Assembly: GCA_002427505.1 (NCBI GenBank)
Contig: DIRJ01000012.1
Coordinates: 1 to 35,073, forward strand
Direction of reading: 5' to 3'
DNA: 35,073 nt
DNA from: Mageeibacillus sp. UBA5439
GTDB taxonomy: Bacteria; Bacillota; Clostridia; Saccharofermentanales; DTU023
Positions within the stretch are counted from its first letter, which is position 1, and every line of letters starts with the position of its first letter. Below, piece after piece: positions 1-7,999 of this stretch. The notes under the pieces are model-generated. The model saw nothing but the letters and a program-made list of their open reading frames with translations. It did not search any database and was not told the origin of the DNA. The position numbers and the translations under genes are program-made.

Positions 1-1
1 T

Positions 2-211
2 GATGCCGCTGCCGAAAAGTATTACGATGTCGACTGGAAAGGCAAGGTAGCGCTGATTATCGGAAGTGAAGGCAAAGGTATTGGCGAAAAATTGCTGAAA
101 CACTGTGATTTTCAGATCACTATCCCGCAGCAAGGCGAGATCAACTCGCTCAACGCTTCTGTCGCCTGTGGCATCATAACTTTTGAAGCAATGCGGCAGC
201 GAGGTCTCTAG
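2..211 (+). CDS. rlmB: 23S rRNA (guanosine-2'-O)-methyltransferase RlmB, 3' end (partial)
   Basis: The window opens inside this gene. Reading codons from base 2 gives about 69 residues ending at the TAG at 209-211. They contain the last two SpoU/TrmH motifs: IIGSEGKGI followed by IPQQGEINSLNASVACGI, which form the knotted SAM-binding site of this family. RlmB methylates the 2'-OH of a guanosine in the peptidyl-transferase region of 23S rRNA. Family membership is clear. The exact rRNA target is inferred from the following sigma-H-like gene, because rlmB precedes sigH in many Bacillota. The yacP (NYN-domain) gene that often lies between them is absent. The stop codon shares one base with the GTG start of the next gene, so the two are probably translationally coupled. 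Confidence 0.85.
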   Translation, partial: DAAAEKYYDVDWKGKVALIIGSEGKGIGEKLLKHCDFQITIPQQGEINSLNASVACGIITFEAMRQRGL

Positions 212-867
212 TGGCCGCTAAACCGGAAGCACCGGATAGAGATTTAATTCAGGAGCGCGATCTTAAGCTCTGGCTGCTCAGTCAGACCGATAACGAGGAT
301 GCTGTCTCTGAACTGTTGCGTCTGTATAAGGGTCTGGTGCGCAGTGTTGCACAGCCTTTTTTTCTTCAGGGCGGCGAGAAAGACGACTTGTTGCAGGAAG
401 GTATGATCGGCCTTTTACAGGCGATCCAACAATACGATCCTGATCAGAATACGACCTTTCGCAGCTTTGCCAGGCTGCTTATACAAAGGTCCATGCTGGA
501 CGCAGTACGCTCAGCATCACGTAAGGGTCATGAACCGCTCAACCGCTCAATTTCACTGGAAACGGAAATCAGCGACGCTGAATCCGATTCCCAGCTGCTT
601 TTGGCTGACATGCTGGAAGATGACGCTCCGGCACCTGATCAGGAAGTGATATCTGCGGAACAGCTTGAAGCCTTTCTGGCTTTCATGCAAAATAATCTTA
701 GTGGGCTGGAGCTCGGTGTTGCCAAAGGTTTGCGTCTGGGTCTCAGCTATCAGGAAATAGCTGAGAGTCTGGGACGCAGCAGCAAGAGTGTAGATAATGC
801 CGTTCAGCGTCTGCGTGCGAAATTAAAAGATTATGGGAAGGCAGAAGGCCATGAATTCTCGTTGTAA
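211..867 (+). CDS. sigH: RNA polymerase sigma factor, SigH-like
   Basis: A 218-residue sigma-70 family protein. Region 2 covers roughly residues 37-103 and includes DDLLQEGMIGLLQAIQQYDP and a -10-recognition helix with TTFRSFARLLIQRSMLDAVR. Region 4 covers about 163-207, with the helix-turn-helix SYQEIAESLGRSSKSVDNAV. Region 3 is missing, as in SigH of spore-formers. It directs core RNA polymerase to alternative promoters; in Bacillus and Clostridium SigH serves the transition to stationary phase and sporulation. The start is GTG at 211, overlapping the rlmB stop by one base (TAGTG). The rlmB-sigH neighbourhood supports the SigH call, but the sequence does not prove that this organism sporulates. 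The gene's 3' end overlaps the next gene by 17 bases. Confidence 0.78.
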   Translation: MAAKPEAPDRDLIQERDLKLWLLSQTDNEDAVSELLRLYKGLVRSVAQPFFLQGGEKDDLLQEGMIGLLQAIQQYDPDQNTTFRSFARLLIQRSMLDAVRSASRKGHEPLNRSISLETEISDAESDSQLLLADMLEDDAPAPDQEVISAEQLEAFLAFMQNNLSGLELGVAKGLRLGLSYQEIAESLGRSSKSVDNAVQRLRAKLKDYGKAEGHEFSL

Positions 868-2212
868 ATCGCGATATATGATCCGTAAACGCTGGATTAG
901 CCTGACACTGCTGCTCGTCTTTACCGGATTGCTATTTTCCAGCAGTGCCTGCAGTTTGCTGGAGTTCGGCACTTCTGAAAGAACTGGAAAAGCAGATGAT
1001 GACTTGTTCATAACGCCGGAAAACGGTGAGTATCTTAACGAAGTTGAAACTGTCCATACCCTGATACTGGCTATGAACAACACAGATAAGATTGAATCTA
1101 TCTGGCGGCACATTCCAAGTAAGCAGCGCAGTGAAATCAATCTGTCTCTCTTTGTCAGTTACATCCGAATTCTCAAGCAGGTTTTGCAGAATAATATTGT
1201 TTCCTTCTCAGAGGCTACAGCTGAAGAAACCGCAGCCCTGCGTCTGAATATTTCCCGCTCTGTGCCCGCTTTGGCTGATGAGGCTGATCGCAGCTCTTTC
1301 TGGTATATCCAGACACAGGGCAATAATAACCAGCAGGAAAAATTCGCCGTCAGCATTAATAATACTGAAACCGGTATGCCTTATTTTTCTTCGGTCTGGG
1401 TGGCCAAGCAAGCTTTCCTTTATGACTATATACGTCTTTATTTCAGTGCTCTGGAAGAAAGAAATCCGGGAGCACTTTTCGGCTTGTTGCATCAGCAGCT
1501 TAACACCAATATGACTACTTATGAAGAAGCTGTAGAAAGCCGCGTGACTGCTTTGCTTGCCTACTATGGAGAGTTCAGCAGTCAGCAGCTGCGTTCCTAT
1601 CGGGTAGTTGAATTAATGCCCGGTAACGCCAGAGTCGTGCAGTCTAATCTCCCGGACGGTTCGGGAAGCCGCACTGTTTCTTTCCGTGAAAATAACGCTG
1701 TGATCAGCGTCAGTGAGAGGATTCCACAAGTACTGGATTTGATTGATACTGAAATTCACCACAAGGGCGAACTGAGTTTCAGACTGGAAAGTGCTACGCA
1801 CAGATTAACGTCAGCAGGCTCCTTGTCTAAGCTGGGCATCCCGCTGGATATCAGGCTGCTGTCGGAAAATGATACAGAAGCAGACACTGTAACTCAGGGC
1901 AGCCAAGTGAATTTCCGTGTCATCTGGCCGGGCATTCAGATCGATGCCTTCGGTTCCTTTAATACAAATACCCAGGACTTTGATGGCGTCATCAAGCGCA
2001 TAGATCTTTTTTATACTGATTATGAAACCGGCAGCGGTCTTAGTGTCGGTGAACCGATTAATCTGCTGTATATAAAATACCCCTTCGCACGGGAAAATGA
2101 CTATCTGATTCGCAGCGAGAGTCATGAAGTCGAACTTACTCTTGCTGTGCAGGTGGAATCCGACTATATCGCACGACTGACGATCCTGTCAGAAGAAGCT
2201 CCTTTACCTTAA
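851..2212 (+). CDS. Putative lipoprotein of unknown function
   Basis: A protein of about 453 residues that I do not recognise. It starts with a basic stretch, a hydrophobic segment (ISLTLLLVFTGLLF) and a lipobox ending SSSAC, so Cys34 is probably lipidated and the protein anchored on the outer face of the membrane. The remainder is polar and looks like an extracellular alpha/beta protein with no motif I can name. I chose the ATG at 851 because GGAAGG and AGAAGG lie just upstream. The in-frame ATG at 833 lacks a ribosome binding site. The ATG at 878 would give a more usual signal-peptide length but also has no clear site. It overlaps sigH by 17 bases and is followed 12 bases later by mutM, so it is probably in the same operon. 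Confidence 0.75.
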   Translation: MNSRCKSRYMIRKRWISLTLLLVFTGLLFSSSACSLLEFGTSERTGKADDDLFITPENGEYLNEVETVHTLILAMNNTDKIESIWRHIPSKQRSEINLSLFVSYIRILKQVLQNNIVSFSEATAEETAALRLNISRSVPALADEADRSSFWYIQTQGNNNQQEKFAVSINNTETGMPYFSSVWVAKQAFLYDYIRLYFSALEERNPGALFGLLHQQLNTNMTTYEEAVESRVTALLAYYGEFSSQQLRSYRVVELMPGNARVVQSNLPDGSGSRTVSFRENNAVISVSERIPQVLDLIDTEIHHKGELSFRLESATHRLTSAGSLSKLGIPLDIRLLSENDTEADTVTQGSQVNFRVIWPGIQIDAFGSFNTNTQDFDGVIKRIDLFYTDYETGSGLSVGEPINLLYIKYPFARENDYLIRSESHEVELTLAVQVESDYIARLTILSEEAPLP

Positions 2213-2224
2213 GGGGATCATTTT

Positions 2225-3103
2225 ATGCCTGAACTTCCTGAAGTAGAAACCATACGCAGAAGTCTGACTCCGCTTTTGCTCGGCAAAAGAGTAGAAGGGC
2301 TTGAAGTATACAATCCCGGTGTCCTGATTGAATACAGCAATGTTACTGTTGTGACCGGCATCATTTTCGCCTTGCGCCGGCGCGGTAAATATCTCCTGAT
2401 TGATCTTCGCGAGGGCACAAGCAGGCCTAAGCATCTCAGCACGATCATGGTGCATTTCCGCATGACAGGAAAACTGCTGTATAAAGATCATTTTGAAGAT
2501 GTGGCCAAACATACGCATGTCCGTTTTTACTTGTCAGACACGCTGGGTGAAATGTGTTATCTCGACTTCAACGATGTGCGCCGTTTTGGCAAAGTCTGGC
2601 TGCTCCCTCCCGGAGGCGAAAGTATGGATCCCGGTTTTGCCGGATTGGGACCTGAGCCTTTGTCTGCAGAATGGACCGCTGCTGATTTTCTCGCTCAGAT
2701 AAAGCATCACCCCCGCAGCACAGTTAAATCACTCCTGCTGAATCAGGAGGTCGTTGCCGGCATCGGCAACATCTATTGCGACGAGGCACTCTTCCGCGCC
2801 GGTATCCATCCTGCCCGGCAAAATGAAACGCTGTCAGAAGAAGAGGTCCTCAACTTGCAGCAGGCCGTGCGTGAAGTTATCGCTGAGGGCATAGGTCATC
2901 GGGGCACCAGTTTCAGCGATTATGTGGATGGTCTGGGGAACCGGGGCAATTTTCAACTGGAGTTAAGGGTCTTCCAGCAGGAAGGTAAAGCTTGCTCTGT
3001 CTGCGGCACTGAAATCGAGAAAATCCGCGTCAGCGGACGCGGCACACACTTCTGTCCCCGGTGTCAGCCCCGGCTTATTGACAAAGAACGACTAGCGCGC
3101 TAA
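2225..3103 (+). CDS. mutM: Formamidopyrimidine-DNA glycosylase (Fpg/MutM)
   Basis: A 292-residue base-excision repair enzyme that removes 8-oxoguanine and formamidopyrimidines from DNA and nicks the abasic site. All family landmarks are visible. The N terminus is MPELPEVET, with Pro2 as the Schiff-base nucleophile and Glu3. RRRGKYLL carries the conserved lysine. The H2TH segment is NQEVVAGIGNIYCDEALF. The C-terminal zinc finger is CSVC...FCPRC with RVSGRGTHF. Length is normal. The ATG at 2225 is fixed by the required MPELPE terminus and is preceded by AAGGGGATC. It is the last protein gene of the sigH-lipoprotein-mutM run; a tRNA-Arg promoter appears to sit in its 3' end. Confidence 0.97.
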   Translation: MPELPEVETIRRSLTPLLLGKRVEGLEVYNPGVLIEYSNVTVVTGIIFALRRRGKYLLIDLREGTSRPKHLSTIMVHFRMTGKLLYKDHFEDVAKHTHVRFYLSDTLGEMCYLDFNDVRRFGKVWLLPPGGESMDPGFAGLGPEPLSAEWTAADFLAQIKHHPRSTVKSLLLNQEVVAGIGNIYCDEALFRAGIHPARQNETLSEEEVLNLQQAVREVIAEGIGHRGTSFSDYVDGLGNRGNFQLELRVFQQEGKACSVCGTEIEKIRVSGRGTHFCPRCQPRLIDKERLAR

Positions 3104-3106
3104 TAT
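3078..3106 (+). promoter_or_regulatory. Predicted promoter of tRNA-Arg, inside the 3' end of mutM
   Basis: TTGACA (3078-3083), a 17-base spacer, then TAATAT (3101-3106). The -35 is a perfect sigma-A match and the -10 matches four of six. The predicted start falls about seven bases before the tRNA. Read-through from mutM is the alternative source of the tRNA. Confidence 0.5.
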
Positions 3107-3120
3107 AGTAAAGCTGAAAT

Positions 3121-3197
<77 letters not shown>

Positions 3198-3202
3198 GGG
3201 AG

Positions 3203-3248
3203 AAAACCCCCGCAAATGCTGACTTACAGCGCTTGCGGGGGTTTTTGT
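3203..3248. terminator. Strong rho-independent terminator, probably bidirectional
   Basis: A nine-base-pair GC stem, CCCCCGCAA (3207-3215) with TTGCGGGGG (3233-3241), is extended by an inner GCTG/CAGC pairing. It is followed by TTTTTGTCTTTTTC on the plus strand and TTTTCTC on the minus strand. It ends the tRNA-Arg transcript and, read the other way, the PsuG-like/ABC operon that stops at 3289. Confidence 0.9.
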
Positions 3249-3288
3249 CTTTTTCGGTGAACTTAGTCTGTAGTTTCAGTTTATATAC

Positions 3289-4071
3289 TTACAAGTTACA
3301 AATCTCTGCAGCCAGCCTGACATTGTTTTTCAGAGCTTCAAATTGCAGGTAAGAACTGTAACCCCCGGTTAATCTGTCAAACTCAGCGTTAGCTGCAGGG
3401 TGATAGTGCTGTCCTTCAGCCTCTGCTTTTTTGGCCACAGCCATAGCTGTTTTTAGCAAACTCAGATCATCAAGTTTTTTCTCACCTGGAATCTGATTAA
3501 TGAGCAGGAGTCCTCCTTTTTGGTCTAGCGAGACTTGCTCAGTTCTAATGGTAACCAGCGGAAGGTTAACAGAATTAAAAATATAACCGCTGTAGCAGTC
3601 CTGACCGATTAAATAGACTGTTACCCCACGCTTGGATAACCAGTCAAAACTTGCCGCAATATCTACAACATCCTTGGGACCGCAAGTTAAAAGGGCAACA
3701 GGCAACTCAAGCAAGGCAGGCAGATCCGGGCAGAGTTTTTCCGCTTCGATGTCACCAATGCCGCCCATGCCGCAAGTCACAGCCAGATCAAAACCAAGTT
3801 TTTCACAGACTGCCATTGTGCCTGAAGCAGTGAGAGCACCACTTATATGCTCTTTAATTGCCCGGGACAGAAATTGATAGTCAATCCTGTAAATATTGTC
3901 TTTCCGCAAGCGAAATTTGAGAAAATCCACCATGTGGCCGATCACTATCTCCCCATGGTCAAGCCAGACAATATTCTTCTGCGGGAAGGGCCAGCTTCCC
4001 AGCAATTCCTCATTGCTGATGGAAGCCAGCCCATGGCTGAGCAAGGCACTTTCAACAAGAAAGCTGCGCAT
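3289..4071 (-). CDS. Divergent pseudouridine-5'-phosphate glycosidase (PsuG/IndA) homologue
   Basis: A 260-residue protein; canonical PsuG has about 310. PsuG cleaves the C-glycosidic bond of pseudouridine 5'-phosphate, giving uracil and ribose 5-phosphate. Visible similarities are VESALLSHGL (canonical ALESTIISHG, Glu7), SGALTASGTMA (canonical GATTVASTM), TCGMGGIGD (canonical TGGIGGVHR), DLPALLELPV, CGPKDVVD (canonical AGAKSILD, keeping the catalytic-type Lys133) and the C-terminal RLTGGYSS with KNNVRLAAEI. The lysine just before the GATTVA block and the HR of GGVHR are not conserved, so substrate or phosphorylation state may differ. The ATG shares one base with the stop of the binding-protein gene (TAATG). 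It is the last gene of an ABC importer operon, which suggests it acts on the imported solute. No PsuK kinase is present. Confidence 0.7.
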   Translation of the reverse strand: MRSFLVESALLSHGLASISNEELLGSWPFPQKNIVWLDHGEIVIGHMVDFLKFRLRKDNIYRIDYQFLSRAIKEHISGALTASGTMAVCEKLGFDLAVTCGMGGIGDIEAEKLCPDLPALLELPVALLTCGPKDVVDIAASFDWLSKRGVTVYLIGQDCYSGYIFNSVNLPLVTIRTEQVSLDQKGGLLLINQIPGEKKLDDLSLLKTAMAVAKKAEAEGQHYHPAANAEFDRLTGGYSSYLQFEALKNNVRLAAEICNL

Positions 4072-5225
4072 TATCGCCAGCCGTCCAAATCATTAATATT
4101 TTCTGCATTTGCCAGAGTTAAGGGCAAATAAACCGGTCCTGCAATCTCTTGACCTTCGTTCAGCATCACAGCCATCTGTAAGGCTGCTGCTGTGTACTTT
4201 TTGCTTGAGTAGGACATTGAGCCTGTCATACCGGCCTCTTTAATCGAAGCTCTTGCTTCGTCTGTAAAATCTACACCATAGACATAAACATCAGACACGC
4301 CGGCGGCTTCAAGAGCCTCAACAGCAGCCAGAGCCATAATGTCGTTGCAGGCAAAAATACCCTTCAGTTCAGGATTGGCCAGCAGCAGATCCTTGGTTGC
4401 ATCATATGCCAGACTGGCATCCCAGTCACAATTAATTGTATTGCTGAGAGTGAAGGAATCATCTGTAGCAATTGTATCGATAAAACCTTTGCTTCTGCCC
4501 TCACTTTGTGCAGCTCCGGCTAAACCTGCCAGGACTGCAACTTCTCCGCCTTCAGGAAGACGAGCCATCATGTCTTTGGCAACGATTTCACCCTGATCTT
4601 CAAATTTGACTGTTATTTTTGCATCAAGATATGCACCAGCTTCTTCCAGAGCTTCAAGATCAACACCAGGACCGAGATTGATAACTTTAACACCATTTTC
4701 ATTGCACTTTTTAATGCCGGGAATCAGGTTGCTACCATCAATCGGGGAAACAATAATAACATCGTAATCCATGTCGGCCATTGTCATCAGCACATCCAGC
4801 TGCGACGCAGTATCACCTTCAGTGGTGCCTGTTTGAACATCAAGCTCAATACCATAATCCTCTGCAGCTTCTTCATATAAATCTTTCATATTGCTCCAAA
4901 ATGGATTTGTTAAAGAGATTATTACGGCACCAACTTTCAGATCCGCAAAATCTTCAGGCATAGTTCCGATTTGATCCTTTAGAGCTGTATCAAACTCCTC
5001 AAAAAGTTGCTTAACAACTGCCGAAATCTCATGATCATCATCTTCTGCCGGTTCTGTCAAGGCGGGAACCGTAGGCTCTGTTTCTTTTGATGTATCGGGC
5101 GGGGCAGTCTCCGTTCCAGTTGTAGTGACTCCAGTCTCGGTAGGCTCACCTTCTTTAGCGTTGCCACAGGCTACCATGGTCAATAAGATCATTAGTGCCA
5201 GGACAATTGTCATGATTTTTTTCAT
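4071..5225 (-). CDS. Sugar/nucleoside-type ABC transporter substrate-binding lipoprotein
   Basis: A 384-residue periplasmic-binding-protein type I (ribose/galactose-like) solute receptor. The signal peptide is MKKIMTIVLALMILLTMVAC with lipid Cys20. It is followed by an acidic, Thr/Glu/Pro-rich tether to about residue 70, and then the two-lobed binding domain. Recognisable segments are VGAVIISLTNPFWSNMK, DVIIVSPIDGSNL, a GIFACNDIMALAAVEAL second lobe and VYGVDFTDEA. The start ATG has GAAGGAGAG upstream. It is the third gene of the operon after ATPase and permease, 54 bases after the permease. The ligand cannot be read from the sequence; the downstream PsuG-like gene suggests a nucleoside or pentose derivative. 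Confidence 0.88.
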   Translation of the reverse strand: MKKIMTIVLALMILLTMVACGNAKEGEPTETGVTTTGTETAPPDTSKETEPTVPALTEPAEDDDHEISAVVKQLFEEFDTALKDQIGTMPEDFADLKVGAVIISLTNPFWSNMKDLYEEAAEDYGIELDVQTGTTEGDTASQLDVLMTMADMDYDVIIVSPIDGSNLIPGIKKCNENGVKVINLGPGVDLEALEEAGAYLDAKITVKFEDQGEIVAKDMMARLPEGGEVAVLAGLAGAAQSEGRSKGFIDTIATDDSFTLSNTINCDWDASLAYDATKDLLLANPELKGIFACNDIMALAAVEALEAAGVSDVYVYGVDFTDEARASIKEAGMTGSMSYSSKKYTAAALQMAVMLNEGQEIAGPVYLPLTLANAENINDLDGWR

Positions 5226-5279
5226 TTTCTCTCCTTCTTTCTAAAACGTTATCTATGCAAACTTCATACAAGCAAGTGT

Positions 5280-6230
5280 TCATCCGGCTACGCGGTTTTT
5301 TCGTTCTCTGAACTCTGCCAATAGCACTGCCGTAAGCAATATTGCTCCTGTTATAAACTGCTGATAGTACGAAGATATGCTCAACAAAGTTAAGGCATTT
5401 CGAATCATGCCCAAAAGAAATACAGCGATCACAGTACCAGGCAAATTTCCCTTGCCGCCACGCAAGAGAGTACCGCCCATAATCACAGCACAAATTGCAT
5501 CCATTTCCATATTTAAACCGGCATTGGCTTCTGCAGAATTGAGTCTGCCCGTAATAATAATTCCGGCAAGGGCAGCAAAAAATCCGCTCAACGCAAAAAC
5601 TGACAGTCTGTAAGCCTTTGTATTAATGCCAGAGCGCCTTAAGGCTTCTTCATTTCCTCCGAGAGTAGCAATATAGTGGCCCCATCTTGTCTTATAAAAA
5701 AACAGGGCCAGCAAAACTACGCTGATGAGTGCAAAGAAAACCCCGTTTTCCATACCCAGAGATTTGCCGCTGGCAAATCTGCGGAAGGCAGAAGGCAACT
5801 TTGTTATCGGAATACCCTTGGTAATGATCAGTGACATGCCCCGGAAAAGAAAAGAAGTACTCAGAGTAATTATAAAGGCATTAATCCTGCTGAAACTGAT
5901 GATAGCCCCGTTTATGGCTCCCAAAGCAGTACCCGATAGCAAAGCCATTGCGACACTGAAAGGAACGGTCCAGCCGGTCTGCAGCAAGCTTGCCATGATA
6001 ATAGCGCTTAAAGATAAAATCGAACCAATTGATAGGTCAATACCACCTGTGACAATAACTACCATCATGGCTATTGCCAGCAAAATTCTGTATGAATTTG
6101 CTTCAGAAATATTAATCAGGTTAACCGGGTCAAAAAATTTGCCTGTTTTGAGGCCAAGGAAAAAGGCCAGCATAATACAAAACAGCAGGAGCAGGAGGCT
6201 TGAAATATTTCTCTGCAAACGTATTTTCAT
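5280..6230 (-). CDS. ABC transporter permease, RbsC family
   Basis: A 316-residue, highly hydrophobic inner-membrane protein of the branched-chain amino acid/ribose permease family. Many membrane helices are visible, beginning with SSLLLLLFCIMLAFFLGL. The family landmark IVTGGIDLSIGSILSLSAII near residues 59-78 is clear, and the coupling segment TLGGNEEALRRSGINTKAYR contacts the ATPase. The RGGKGNLPGTVIAVFLLGMI segment is also typical. Only one nucleotide separates the ATPase stop from this ATG, so the two are coupled. Together with the ATPase and the binding lipoprotein it makes a monosaccharide/nucleoside importer. Confidence 0.9.
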   Translation of the reverse strand: MKIRLQRNISSLLLLLFCIMLAFFLGLKTGKFFDPVNLINISEANSYRILLAIAMMVVIVTGGIDLSIGSILSLSAIIMASLLQTGWTVPFSVAMALLSGTALGAINGAIISFSRINAFIITLSTSFLFRGMSLIITKGIPITKLPSAFRRFASGKSLGMENGVFFALISVVLLALFFYKTRWGHYIATLGGNEEALRRSGINTKAYRLSVFALSGFFAALAGIIITGRLNSAEANAGLNMEMDAICAVIMGGTLLRGGKGNLPGTVIAVFLLGMIRNALTLLSISSYYQQFITGAILLTAVLLAEFRERKNRVAG

Positions 6231-6231
6231 C

Positions 6232-6969
6232 TCAGGCCCCCCACTTGATCAGATGGTGTATTTCATCAGGACTACTGTCTTTAGTTAATACACTGCCTAT
6301 GCATTTGCCTGCTTTTAAAATAAAAATTCTGTCCGCAATGTCAAAAACCTGAAACAGATTATGACTGATAATTAAGATACTGCGTTTCTCCGCCTTAAGA
6401 TCGCGCAAGATACGGAAGACACTTTCGGTCTCACTGATACCCATTGCAGCTGTAGGTTCATCCAAAATCAAGAGTCTGGCTTCCTGGCGCAAAGCACGGG
6501 CCAGAGCGATTCCTTGTCTTTGGCCGCCGGATAAGTTCCCCACATCCTCTGATAAATCCGGAATTTGAATCTGCAGGTCAGCAAGCAGCTGCTTTGCTTC
6601 CAGAGCCATTCTCCTTTTAGCCAGAAAGGGGCCACACTTCAATTCTTCACCCAGAAAAATGTTCTCGTATGAATTCTTGTAATTATCTAAACTTAAATCC
6701 TGATAAACAACCCGGATCCCCAAATCTACTGAGTTTCTCGGTTTGAGATGCTGATAGTGTTTTTCGCCCAATATAATACTGCCGGAATCCGGAATCAGAC
6801 TTCCACTCAGAATTTTGATCAGGGTTGACTTTCCTGAACCATTATCTCCGACTATGGCTGTTACCTCTTCCTGCCTCAGCTGTAAAGAGAGGTGATCTAG
6901 AGCAACTATATGATTAAATTTTTTGCATAAGTCATTAACTTCAAGCAAAAATGTATTTGATTGAATCAT
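6232..6969 (-). CDS. ABC transporter ATPase, single nucleotide-binding domain (sugar importer type)
   Basis: A 245-residue ATP-binding subunit. Walker A is GDNGSGKST (41-49), the signature is LSGGQRQG (146-153), Walker B is LLILDEPTAAMG (166-177) and the switch histidine is in IIISH-like ILIISHNLF. Ribose-type importers normally use a fused double-domain ATPase (RbsA, about 500 residues). This one has a single domain, like FrcA-type subunits, so it should act as a homodimer. It is the first gene of the operon. The ATG at 6969 has a weak ribosome binding site; GAAGGAAA lies further upstream than usual. A promoter with TTGACT and a 17-base spacer lies upstream. Confidence 0.9.
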   Translation of the reverse strand: MIQSNTFLLEVNDLCKKFNHIVALDHLSLQLRQEEVTAIVGDNGSGKSTLIKILSGSLIPDSGSIILGEKHYQHLKPRNSVDLGIRVVYQDLSLDNYKNSYENIFLGEELKCGPFLAKRRMALEAKQLLADLQIQIPDLSEDVGNLSGGQRQGIALARALRQEARLLILDEPTAAMGISETESVFRILRDLKAEKRSILIISHNLFQVFDIADRIFILKAGKCIGSVLTKDSSPDEIHHLIKWGA

Positions 6970-7011
6970 TCTCTGAATATTAAATTTCCTTCATGTGATT
7001 AAACATTTAAG

Positions 7012-7040
7012 ACGATAGTCAGAGTAGATTTTAAAGTCAA
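7012..7040 (-). promoter_or_regulatory. Predicted promoter of the ABC importer/PsuG-like operon
   Basis: On the minus strand: TTGACT (plus-strand 7035-7040), a 17-base spacer, then TATCGT (7012-7017). The -35 matches five of six and the -10 four of six. The predicted start lies about 35 bases before the ATPase ATG. Confidence 0.5.
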
Positions 7041-7052
7041 ATCAGCTTTTCA

Positions 7053-7075
7053 AATAAAGCCCGGGCTGTTTTATT
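7053..7075 (-). terminator. Possible weak terminator after the methyltransferase gene
   Basis: An imperfect inverted repeat: AATAAA and TTTTATT flank a GCCCGGGC core just past the methyltransferase stop. Read on the minus strand it ends in GGGCTTTATTTG. The GC core has no proper loop, so this is tentative. Confidence 0.3.
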
Positions 7076-7082
7076 CCTGAGG

Positions 7083-7916
7083 CTAAAGGCTTGCCGGATC
7101 TATGCCCCGGACATCAACAAAGGTCAGGGCTTCTGTGGTGGCTGCGGTGTGTCTTACAGTTTCCCCATCCGCACTTACTTCCAGCAGTTCCTGCCTGAGC
7201 CAGTCCTTTTCCGCAGCTGTCGGGAAATCTTTAAAAATCCAGTCTCCGTAGCGAATCAGCAGGTCCGCGATGGGCTCATCGCGGACTTCACTTATTTCAA
7301 AAATATGCGTTGCAGGCTTGTAGCCCCAGGCTTGCAGCAGCTCGGTCAGAAGGTGTGCATGTTCATTGCCAAAGGCTTTTTCATAGCCGTGGACTTTAGC
7401 ATAAAGCTCCTGAAAGAGAGGTTCTCTCCGCTGCAGATGATTGGAAAAAAAGAATGCATGCCGCGATGCTGCCAGCATTTTTTTGACATTGGTTACGGAA
7501 TTGAGGGCAGGTGTTTTGAGTGCCATGACCAGGTCAAATTGCCTGACCCAGGCCCGCTCTGCCAAATCGATTTCTTCCCAGGAAGAGCGCACCAGTTCGT
7601 AGTTTGCCGGCTTCCATGACGAAGCTGTCAGAGTTTGCTCCGCTTTTTGCAACATTTTATCGGCAATCTCGACACCAACAACTTTCTTTACTCCGGCTTC
7701 CAAAGCCAGCAAAAGATAGCGGCCGGATCCGCAGCCGACATCAAGCATCTGTATGTCCTGCAGAGACATAAACTCTTGCAGAAAAGCAAAGCTGTTTTCC
7801 TGCTTTTCGTCAGGCAGTGCCGGAAAACCGGCAGCGCGCCTGTTCCAGCGTTCACGCAACTCCACCAGATCGTTTTGCTTCTGTTCGACTTGTTTAATTA
7901 AATCATCAATATTCAT
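7083..7916 (-). CDS. Class I SAM-dependent methyltransferase
   Basis: A 277-residue cytosolic protein. The SAM-binding motif I is MLDVGCGSGRYLLLAL (about residues 57-72), the acidic end of strand beta2 is VVGVEIADKM, and QFDLVMALKTPAL fills the motif-IV position. The N-terminal 40 residues are helical and charged. The substrate is not evident; the general fold resembles small-molecule methyltransferases, and no RNA-binding or DNA-methylase signature (NPPY) is visible. It is transcribed divergently from the MFS gene at 8000. The ATG has AGGAAC nine to ten bases upstream. Confidence 0.82.
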   Translation of the reverse strand: MNIDDLIKQVEQKQNDLVELRERWNRRAAGFPALPDEKQENSFAFLQEFMSLQDIQMLDVGCGSGRYLLLALEAGVKKVVGVEIADKMLQKAEQTLTASSWKPANYELVRSSWEEIDLAERAWVRQFDLVMALKTPALNSVTNVKKMLAASRHAFFFSNHLQRREPLFQELYAKVHGYEKAFGNEHAHLLTELLQAWGYKPATHIFEISEVRDEPIADLLIRYGDWIFKDFPTAAEKDWLRQELLEVSADGETVRHTAATTEALTFVDVRGIDPASL

Positions 7917-7968
7917 CAGTAGTTCCTATATAAATACTTTCGTTGAAATAATCAGTCAGCACATAGTC

Positions 7969-7974
7969 TATAAT
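7969..7974 (+). promoter_or_regulatory. Predicted -10 element for the MFS transporter gene
   Basis: A consensus TATAAT lies 26 bases before the MFS start. The best -35 (TTGAAA at about 7943) is 20 bases away, longer than ideal, so only the -10 is annotated. Confidence 0.35.
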
Positions 7975-7999
7975 ACCTTTTATGACAAAGGAGGCAAAT

